A DNA stretch of 39,302 nt from Spirochaetales bacterium (GTDB lineage: Bacteria > Spirochaetota > Spirochaetia > SZUA-6 > RPPD01): assembly GCA_016929065.1 (NCBI GenBank), contig JAFGJO010000015.1, positions 1 through 39,302 of the forward strand. The letters are read 5' to 3'. Below the pieces are notes generated by a model that did not search any database, was not told the origin of the DNA, and saw nothing but the letters and a program-made list of their open reading frames with translations. Positions 33,300 to 39,302 of this stretch are shown here, one piece after another (the stretch's first letter is position 1; each line of letters starts with the position of its first letter). Made by a program: the position numbers and the translations under genes.

Positions 33300-33919
33300 T
33301 ACACATCCGACAAAATAAACCCGTGCATGGAAAGCATTTTCAGGGATTGCCCGGAGCTTATTTTGTTTACACATGCCAGAAAAATATTCATACAGGACCG
33401 GGCATCATCCAATGCACGGTGATTGCGCGGTGAGGGAATACCGAGCAGGGCAAGCAGGCGTTCTAGGCTGTATCCCGGTTGATTCGGATATATTTTTTTT
33501 GCAATGAGACGGGAATCAAGGACCATGTTCATCGGGACCGGTGCGGATGCGGCAAAGCAGGCCTGTTTCAAAAAGCTCACATCGAAAGGTGCATGATGTG
33601 CAAGAAGAATCGTGTTGCCGAAAAAATCAAACAGGTTCGGAATGATCTCTGCGATGAGCGGTTTGCCGACAAGCATCTCATTGGTAATCCCGGTAACCCG
33701 GGTTGCTTCTTCTGAAACAGGGTATTGCGGATTTATCAGACACGAATACTCTTCGATAATTCCGTTTACGGTAAATTTCACCGCGCCAATTTCGGTAATC
33801 CTGTCGGTTTTATAATCCAGGCCGGTTGTTTCAAAATCGAAAGCAGTATAGGTTTGTCCTGCGATCGAAAGGTTGGGGACCGGTTTTGTTCTTATAATAT
33901 CATACTGAGTCCTGCTCAA
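33299..33919 (-). CDS. DEDDh 3'-5' exonuclease (DnaQ-like)
   Basis: A 206-residue exonuclease of the RNase T / DNA polymerase III epsilon group. The catalytic residues are visible: FDFETTGL (first Asp and Glu), AHHAPFDVSFL (second Asp), and HRALDDAR (His and final Asp). It may proofread, or process DNA or RNA ends. The TTG start overlaps the amrA stop by 4 bases (TTGA), so it is translated with that gene. Confidence 0.92.
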   Translation of the reverse strand: MSRTQYDIIRTKPVPNLSIAGQTYTAFDFETTGLDYKTDRITEIGAVKFTVNGIIEEYSCLINPQYPVSEEATRVTGITNEMLVGKPLIAEIIPNLFDFFGNTILLAHHAPFDVSFLKQACFAASAPVPMNMVLDSRLIAKKIYPNQPGYSLERLLALLGIPSPRNHRALDDARSCMNIFLACVNKISSGQSLKMLSMHGFILSDV

Positions 33920-34488
33920 ATGCCGGACTCCATGGGGATGGATTTTTCTGAAAAAATTATGGCACTGAAAATCTGTATTTCGGCGTCCCTGTGTTTCCAG
34001 CTGTCGGACGGCAAGCCCGCTTTCTGGCAGGTGTGGCTCAGAAACTCATCACGGTTCCAGTTGTATTCTGTTGCCACCTGGGGCAGCAGCAGCCCCGAGT
34101 ACCCGCCTTTTTTCATAATGATGCCATGTGTTCCCACGATGATTTCATCAACAGAACGTATCCGATGCAATGGCGACAACACGGAAATTTCAATTTCAAG
34201 ATGTGACAATTCAGATTCTTTGAGTGGAGGAAACCTTGGATCCTGAAATCCGGCAGAAACGGCCATTTCCATGACGGTCTGCAGCAGGGGTGCGATTCCG
34301 GTTATGTATCCAATACAGCCGCGGAGATTGCCCTGCTTGTGCAGACTCACAAATGCACCGCATTTTGTTTTGAGTGTCTCTGTCGGAGTAAAAACCGGCG
34401 GTTTTAATTGTGTACATGCCGCGGTGATTGAGGCCCTGGCTGCTTCAAGCAGCAATTTTTTTTCTGATACAGACAGTGAAAAGTCCAT
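33916..34488 (-). CDS. amrA: AMMECR1-family protein (AmrA)
   Basis: A 190-residue protein with the conserved LRGCIGYITG (about 56-65), the hallmark of the AMMECR1 family. It is the A component of the AmmeMemoRadiSam system, whose job is unknown. AAGGGAT precedes the ATG. It overlaps the exonuclease start by 4 bases and follows amrB after 11 bases. The radical-SAM partner (amrS) is not in this window. Confidence 0.92.
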   Translation of the reverse strand: MDFSLSVSEKKLLLEAARASITAACTQLKPPVFTPTETLKTKCGAFVSLHKQGNLRGCIGYITGIAPLLQTVMEMAVSAGFQDPRFPPLKESELSHLEIEISVLSPLHRIRSVDEIIVGTHGIIMKKGGYSGLLLPQVATEYNWNRDEFLSHTCQKAGLPSDSWKHRDAEIQIFSAIIFSEKSIPMESGI

Positions 34489-34499
34489 TTTTAAATCCC

Positions 34500-35318
34500 T
34501 TAAGCGAGTATTCCGATCGCGGCGTAATGTACCCGCTCATCGAAGTTGTTGTTTGTCTGCCCTGAATTTCCCTGGGAAAACAGTTTTATTGTATGGTTTT
34601 TTCCAAAATATGCAAGGATCACCGCAATACAACCTGCTCCGCAAGAGCTGATCTCCCCGTCCTCGATCCCCTGAAAAATACGTCCTGGATTATTTTCGAG
34701 AATTGAGGACAATAAAATATCAGACTCTTTTTCAGCAGTGTTTCCGTTAAGATAAGAGGTCATGTTTGAGGAGACAACAAACAGTGTCTGCGAGTCTTCG
34801 GCCGGACAGGTAAGAGTGAGCGCGTTACCAAGCACATTCGCGGTTTCCCTGACCAAATTCCCGACAAGGATGGGTGCAATATCCGCTTCGGGAAAAAGGG
34901 CATGGATGAAGGGAAGCTGCACTTCAATGCAGTGTTCTTCCAGATGAGGGATGTCATCCTTCCGGAACCGGTTGGAACAGGACGCAAGTTCGTCCATGAG
35001 ATCCTGGTCCACCGGTATCATGCCGGTCGGCATTCTGAAAAAATGCGATTCGGGAAGAATAATTTCATCGGTTTCATCACGGTGAACGGGTGCAAGGATT
35101 ACCACCCGTTTTACGATTATATTCCGTGCCGCTTTGTAGGCGTCTGCGGCGATGGTCCCTGCATAGCGGTATCCCGCATGGGGGACAATCAGCCCGCGAA
35201 TATTCAACGCCGGAGATTTTGATTCGCCCAGAAGAGTCTTGATGAGTTGTTTCAGGTGTTCCGGATCTGACGGATAAAATATACCCTCGACGATCGGTTC
35301 ACGTACTTTTTTAAGCAC
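34500..35318 (-). CDS. amrB: Memo-like protein (AmrB)
   Basis: A 272-residue Memo-family protein, related to human MEMO1 and to aromatic extradiol dioxygenases. It has HAGYRYAG near 48, LAPVHRDETDEI near 75 and CGAGCIAVILAYFG near 226, giving the likely metal ligands His, His and Cys. The usual LGPSHH is LAPVHRD and the usual SSDxSHY is SSNMTSY, so two active-site-type residues are altered. GTG start with AGAGG upstream. It is followed by amrA, the usual pairing. The 78 bases to the next gene show nothing. Confidence 0.88.
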   Translation of the reverse strand: MLKKVREPIVEGIFYPSDPEHLKQLIKTLLGESKSPALNIRGLIVPHAGYRYAGTIAADAYKAARNIIVKRVVILAPVHRDETDEIILPESHFFRMPTGMIPVDQDLMDELASCSNRFRKDDIPHLEEHCIEVQLPFIHALFPEADIAPILVGNLVRETANVLGNALTLTCPAEDSQTLFVVSSNMTSYLNGNTAEKESDILLSSILENNPGRIFQGIEDGEISSCGAGCIAVILAYFGKNHTIKLFSQGNSGQTNNNFDERVHYAAIGILA

Positions 35319-35396
35319 TTGTTGCCTCTGTTTTAAGCTTAGTATCTTGATGAACAGAATGCAAGGACAACCGAATGTTTCAATTTTGATTCAGTA

Positions 35397-36821
35397 TTAC
35401 CCGTTGAACAGCCGGTGAAGGCGTGTTTCATCAAGGGTCACGGCAATATTTTTTTCCTGTGTTGCCAGAACAAGGCCTGCTTTCGCGCCTTTTATTTTTT
35501 TCAAGTATTTTACCTGCGTGTAATATAAATCAGCCTTTCCGGAGGATTTTGCCTTACTGAAGAAAACCGCAAGGTTCCCTGCGTCAAGGAGGACTTCAAG
35601 GGGGATCGTTTTGCCGGGTTTGTTTTTGATAAATACATATGCACCGGCGGTATCGCGGACATGAAGCCAGTAATCATTGCCCCTGACATGTCTCCGCAGC
35701 AGAGCTTCGTTTTCTTTTGCGGTTTTACCCACGATAATCGTGAATCCCGCGGATTGGTATGTTTTTCCGGGAGATGTTTTGTCATCTGTCTGTTTTGGGG
35801 GGAGTGATGTGCGCAGTTTTTTGTCGGTTTCCTGCAGAAAATGCAGGTCATTTGTCTGCTCGACTTTTTCGAGCATCATCCGGGTTTCTTCACAATCTTT
35901 TTCAACAGTTTTCAGCTCTTCAGTTAAATACTGGTGGCGGTTCCTTGATTTTTTATATTTCTCATAATACTGTTCAGCATTTTCAATTCCGCTTTTATTC
36001 ACCTCAAGTTCAATCTCAACAGGCTGCTTGTCATGGTAATAATCTTCACAGGTCAGCCACCGGTCGCCCGGTTGTATCATGCTCATATTGCTTATTATCA
36101 GGTCTCCAATTTCACGGAACCGCTGATACTCTCCTGATTCCTCCAGTGATTTTTCTATCTTTTTCTTTGATGCAGCAAGTTTTGACTCTTTTGCGATGAG
36201 CTGTTTTTGCAGCAGCTCCCTGAGCGTCTCCAGTTCATTGGCTTTTTCTTCAGAAGCGAAAAATATTTCAAGGCGCTCCTGGAAACTGCCTTCGCCTGGA
36301 ATTTCGCGGATGGAAAACTCTTTGTCTGATTTTTGCGCGGAGGGCGGGGAACCTTCCGGGGTGAACAGTTTTCCGGATATTTCATTGCGCTTTGGACGGC
36401 GGAACATGGCATCCAGGATGACATGCTGTGCATCAGTGACGATAATATTCGGCGCATTCGTCCACATCCTCACCCAAAAGTGGACGGTGTTTTCGCCACG
36501 CCGTATCTCCAGCTTGAGGATCCGGTCCTGATTGACATGTACCGCAGAGACGATATGGGCGTTTCGGATATGTGCCCGAAGAAAACTGACAAACCGCTGC
36601 GGTTTTCTGTTTTTCGGCAGCTGTCCATGGAAAAGATGGAATCTGCAGGCATTGTCAGCAAAACTGAAAACAAGCCGGCGGCTCTCGCCCTGTTTATAGA
36701 GGTCAAGCACAAGTTCCTGTATTGTCGGCTGGGCGATCTCCTGGATACGGCTTCCGGGAAGATTGAGTTCCTGCAGCACAAGATCAATTTCAAGGCGATT
36801 CAGGGATTTTTTACCGGTCAT
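35397..36821 (-). CDS. NFACT/RqcH-like ribosome rescue protein, short form
   Basis: A 474-residue NFACT protein, about 100 shorter than typical RqcH. The N-terminal domain carries the Asp-Arg pair (QDRILKLEI, residues 99-100) used by B. subtilis RqcH to bind alanyl-tRNA. A middle coiled coil runs at about 190-330. The C-terminal NFACT-R domain (about 350-470) has RRHVRGNDYWLHVRDTAGAYV, FSKAKSSGKADLYYTQVKYL and LDETRLHRL. Known RqcH adds alanine tails to nascent chains on split ribosomes. It starts by overlapping the macro-domain stop (ATGA). Confidence 0.9.
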   Translation of the reverse strand: MTGKKSLNRLEIDLVLQELNLPGSRIQEIAQPTIQELVLDLYKQGESRRLVFSFADNACRFHLFHGQLPKNRKPQRFVSFLRAHIRNAHIVSAVHVNQDRILKLEIRRGENTVHFWVRMWTNAPNIIVTDAQHVILDAMFRRPKRNEISGKLFTPEGSPPSAQKSDKEFSIREIPGEGSFQERLEIFFASEEKANELETLRELLQKQLIAKESKLAASKKKIEKSLEESGEYQRFREIGDLIISNMSMIQPGDRWLTCEDYYHDKQPVEIELEVNKSGIENAEQYYEKYKKSRNRHQYLTEELKTVEKDCEETRMMLEKVEQTNDLHFLQETDKKLRTSLPPKQTDDKTSPGKTYQSAGFTIIVGKTAKENEALLRRHVRGNDYWLHVRDTAGAYVFIKNKPGKTIPLEVLLDAGNLAVFFSKAKSSGKADLYYTQVKYLKKIKGAKAGLVLATQEKNIAVTLDETRLHRLFNG

Positions 36822-37372
36822 TGAGGGAAACCCGCGTTATCAAGAAATATGTCTGCGTCTTTTGTTTTGAAAAAAACAAAAATAACTTTTTGCGGGAAGG
36901 CGTTCTTTTTTAAAAACGCAATCACTGCGTCTGAGGCAATATTGGCCGCTTTTGATTTCGGATAGCCGTAAACACCGGTCGATACTGCCGGAAACGCGAC
37001 CACGGTGAGTTTGTGTTCTGCGGCGAGTGTCAGGCTGGTTGTATAACACGAGGCCAGTAATTCCGGCATGGCCGGATCATTCGGATTGTAAATTGGCCCT
37101 ACTGTATGAATGACATGTTTTGACGGCAGGTTTCCCGCTTTGGTGATAACTGCCTCTCCTGTCGAGAGTCCATTGGGATAGTGCGAACTGCGCAATTGCC
37201 TGCATTCTTCAAGCAGGGAAGGGCCGGCAGCCCGGTGAATGGCCCCGTCAACACCGCCGCCGCCGAGCAGGGAAGAATTGGCAGCATTGACGATGGCATC
37301 GATCGAAAGAGTGGTAATGTCGCCGATGCATACCTCAATGCGGTTGTTTAAAAAGCTTTTAATTTGTTGCAT
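36818..37372 (-). CDS. Macro-domain protein (O-acetyl-ADP-ribose deacetylase type)
   Basis: A 184-residue macro domain of the MacroD/YmdB class. GDITTLSIDAIVNAANSSLLGGGGVDGAIH (split here as the GDI block at 17 and NAANSSLLGGGGVDGAIH at 29-46) forms the ADP-ribose pocket, with FPAVSTGVYGYP near 127-138. These enzymes remove ADP-ribose from proteins or O-acetyl-ADP-ribose. No Shine-Dalgarno precedes the ATG. A TATAGT -10 box (37384-37389) lies 11 bases upstream with TTGCTT as a possible -35 (16-base spacer), so the leader would be very short. Couples to the NFACT gene. Confidence 0.92.
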   Translation of the reverse strand: MQQIKSFLNNRIEVCIGDITTLSIDAIVNAANSSLLGGGGVDGAIHRAAGPSLLEECRQLRSSHYPNGLSTGEAVITKAGNLPSKHVIHTVGPIYNPNDPAMPELLASCYTTSLTLAAEHKLTVVAFPAVSTGVYGYPKSKAANIASDAVIAFLKKNAFPQKVIFVFFKTKDADIFLDNAGFPQ

Positions 37373-37462
37373 GGGAATATGGTACTATAGATTTAATTGG
37401 GACGGAAGCAAAAAATCAATAATTATGGCTGGTAAATACAGGTAACGGTACAGTCAAAAGCC

Positions 37463-37491
37463 TTGAATTTTAGATTAAAATAAGCTATTAC
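37463..37491 (+). promoter_or_regulatory. Promoter of the ParA-like gene
   Basis: TTGAAT (37463-37468), 17-base spacer, TATTAC (37486-37491). It would give a leader of about 38 bases ending in GGGGGAAG before the ATG at 37536. The region 37373-37535 is divergent between this gene and the macro-domain gene. Confidence 0.5.
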
Positions 37492-37535
37492 ATAATTAAC
37501 AGGTATTACTGTTGTTTAAATGGGGGGGAAGAAGC

Positions 37536-39215
37536 ATGCCGAATAAAAAAAAGGTGCTGCAGAATCTTTCGAGAAAGACGATTGCGGTGAGTTCCGGCAA
37601 GGGCGGAGTGGGGAAAACCACCACTGCGGTGAACCTTGCCCTGTATTATGCCCGAAAAAACATCAAGGTGGGGCTTGTCGATCTTGATCCGCTCTCCGAT
37701 GTCATTACCGTCCTCGATATTGACGACCCGGAATCCGCACTCTCAAAACAGTTTGATGCCTCTGATCAATCCTTTGATTCTCATATTGTCCATGTTTTTT
37801 CCAATTTTGATATCATTTTCCCTTTTTCAAAGCTCCAGAAAAACGACAGCCTTGCACTGCTCGAAAAGCTCTATACCCGTTTCCGCGACCAGCTTGATGA
37901 GCGCTATGATCTCTTGATTTTTGATCTTCCGGCCGGGGTCCGGTACGAAGACAACCTCATTTTCCTGAACTACACGCACAATCTGGTTCTGGTGACCAAT
38001 GCCGAACCGGCAGCGCATGTCTCTGCGGGCGGGTATATAAAAAGTGTTCTGGAAATGGAACCAAACATCGATATCCATCTGTGGCACAACAAATATGCCC
38101 GCATCCCCGGCCAGGTCTTTGATCCGACCGATGTCATCGGCAACTACAACAGGAACGTGAACGAGGAAGAACATCTTGGCATGGAGGTAAAGGACAGTAT
38201 TCAGGACATTGCCTTTATTCCTGTGGATGCCTCGCTTGATCTTTTACAGTCAAACCCTTCGCCATTGTTGAACCTGATGCGGAGCCTGCTCGATTTGTGC
38301 GAGTTTTTCCAGGAACGCAGGCTGGAGGATCTGTCAGGCGGCATGCAGCTGTCGCCGCGTCTGTTTGATATCATCAAATATTACCTCATCCATACCAATA
38401 AAATAGAAAACATTGAAACCTATATTGATGAGCTGGGCAAATATATGAAAAAAGTGATCGCCCAGGATATCGCGAAAGGGAAAGAGGCCAAACAGGCGCG
38501 CGATGAAATCTCGTCTTTGACAAAAATGAAACCGTTCTCGGATACAGAGCGAATGCTTCTTGCCAAATATTTTGCCCGTGTAAAAAGCGATCTGATTCTC
38601 TCACTGTCAATCAAACTGATCACGCTGCTGGAAAAGGGGATACAGCAGGAAAGCGCGAAGCAGACAAAATCAGCGGGCGACATGCTCGATTATCACAAGG
38701 CGATTGATTCGACGATCAGCCAACTTCTCGTCTCCCTGAATGTCAAGAAAGTACAGCTGAGCATTGATTTGAAAAACAGCGCAGGTCTCATCCTGTTTTA
38801 TTTTTCCCTGTATAAACTGTTTCAATCGACATCCGTATTGTCCCTGATCGTCAATTTCATTCCAAAAAAGAAAAACAGCCAGGGCGCGTTTGTCCGCGAC
38901 AAAAACCGTCAGATTCGCGAGCTTTTGGGGACCAGCAGGGAATACAAGGAAAAGTATTTCGCCCTGATCAAGACGCTGTATCCCATCATCAACAGACAGG
39001 TGCAGACGGTGGTAAAAACGTTTAATCTGGCCAATCTTCTGTTGAAGGACAAACACGGAAAAGTGCACAAACTTGCCTATCTCACCCTGTTTACCAATTT
39101 CCTGCATGAAACAATTCACAGCGGCTTGAGCGTGATTGTGGGGTTCCGGCATCGGCCGGCGGCAAAAGCCTTTGAAGAGGCTGCGGAGAGCCTGCTTGTG
39201 AAAATAGGGAAATAG
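37536..39215 (+). CDS. ParA/MinD-like ATPase with long unrecognised C-terminal region
   Basis: A 559-residue protein. Residues 1-260 are a deviant Walker-type ATPase: [20 protein letters not shown] (19-38 region), DLDPLSDV and the Walker B-like FDLPAGV. This is the fold of ParA, MinD and FlhG, which form ATP-dependent dimers on DNA or membranes. Residues about 285-559 are mainly helical, basic and rich in Lys/Leu, and I do not recognise them. The N-terminal ATPase lacks the MinD C-terminal membrane helix. The start follows a GGGGGAAG site; an in-frame TTG at 37512 is less likely. The trailing bases 39216-39302 hold no gene. Confidence 0.85.
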   Translation: MPNKKKVLQNLSRKTIAVSSGKGGVGKTTTAVNLALYYARKNIKVGLVDLDPLSDVITVLDIDDPESALSKQFDASDQSFDSHIVHVFSNFDIIFPFSKLQKNDSLALLEKLYTRFRDQLDERYDLLIFDLPAGVRYEDNLIFLNYTHNLVLVTNAEPAAHVSAGGYIKSVLEMEPNIDIHLWHNKYARIPGQVFDPTDVIGNYNRNVNEEEHLGMEVKDSIQDIAFIPVDASLDLLQSNPSPLLNLMRSLLDLCEFFQERRLEDLSGGMQLSPRLFDIIKYYLIHTNKIENIETYIDELGKYMKKVIAQDIAKGKEAKQARDEISSLTKMKPFSDTERMLLAKYFARVKSDLILSLSIKLITLLEKGIQQESAKQTKSAGDMLDYHKAIDSTISQLLVSLNVKKVQLSIDLKNSAGLILFYFSLYKLFQSTSVLSLIVNFIPKKKNSQGAFVRDKNRQIRELLGTSREYKEKYFALIKTLYPIINRQVQTVVKTFNLANLLLKDKHGKVHKLAYLTLFTNFLHETIHSGLSVIVGFRHRPAAKAFEEAAESLLVKIGK

Positions 39216-39302
39216 GAACGCAGTGAGTTGAGCCTTTCTCGCGAAGATCGCGATGTACGCGAAGGGAAGAAAAGGTAAGCGCGAATTACACGAATTGTCA
39301 CA
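39216..39302. repeat. Low-complexity CGCGAA-type phrase
   Basis: This short stretch has repeats of the type TCGCGAAGATCGCGATGTACGCGAAGG, with CGCGAA recurring. Short A/T-interrupted phrases of this kind recur in intergenic DNA of many bacteria and are not coding. An overlapping minus-strand frame reaches the window end but is not protein-like. Confidence 0.3.

Noticed and set aside
1-39302. CRISPR array to go with the Cas2-like gene
   Set aside because: No set of regularly spaced direct repeats was seen in any intergenic region.

Overview
The window looks like chromosomal DNA of a free-living or gut-type anaerobic spirochaete (phylum Spirochaetota). The evidence is a short periplasmic-type flagellin (flaB), several spirochaete-style lipoproteins, a split LolC/LolD/LolE set, the McsA-McsB-ClpC cluster, and an electron-bifurcating type [FeFe] hydrogenase that implies fermentative metabolism. 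No rRNA, tRNA, CRISPR array, insertion sequence or prophage was seen. TTG and GTG starts are common, and several genes appear to be read from leaderless mRNAs.

Layout. 1-1250 is an accessory patch: a YefM/YoeB-type toxin-antitoxin pair on the minus strand (the toxin runs off the window and has lost its usual stop) and two probable gene remnants. 1265-2180 is flaB on the minus strand, with two hairpins in its leader that each present GGA in the loop, a typical CsrA target layout. 2393-4399 holds a 3-ketosphinganine-reductase-like SDR overlapping a large GNAT-fold acyltransferase. 4549-6576 holds a small membrane protein and two lipoproteins. 6658-14127 is the central system: a strong promoter overlapped by a Rex operator, then rex, a Cache-HAMP histidine kinase, a small thioredoxin-fold ferredoxin-like protein, hydB, hydA, hydC and a stand-alone receiver protein, all in one direction. 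This suggests NADH-redox control plus a two-component signalling layer built into a hydrogenase operon.

14279-22720 holds an orphan Cas2-like gene, prfB with the classical +1 programmed frameshift, a PEGA-domain membrane protein, ftsY, a repeat-rich exported protein and lolC-lolD-lolE. 22902-26976 is mcsA-mcsB-clpC (arginine-phosphorylation proteolysis) ending in a strong terminator. 27057-29936 is murC, yicC and a cytidylate-kinase-like gene. 30157-31077 is a multi-pass membrane protein. 31209-33274 holds rpoZ, miaA, a 31-residue basic protein of the AURKAIP1/COX24 (bS22-like) type, and a FlgH-like exported protein. 33299-37372 is a minus-strand run: macro-domain protein, NFACT/RqcH-like protein, Memo-like AmrB, AMMECR1-like AmrA and a DEDDh exonuclease. 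37463-39215 is a ParA/MinD-like ATPase with a long C-terminal region I do not recognise.

The points most worth a second look are the Rex/kinase/receiver hydrogenase operon with an altered H-cluster ligand in HydA, the twin CsrA-type hairpins on flaB, the repeated -35/-10/ATG spacing that predicts leaderless transcripts, the divergent McsB active site, the Asn-for-Lys P-loop in the CMP-kinase-like protein, and the ParA fusion.
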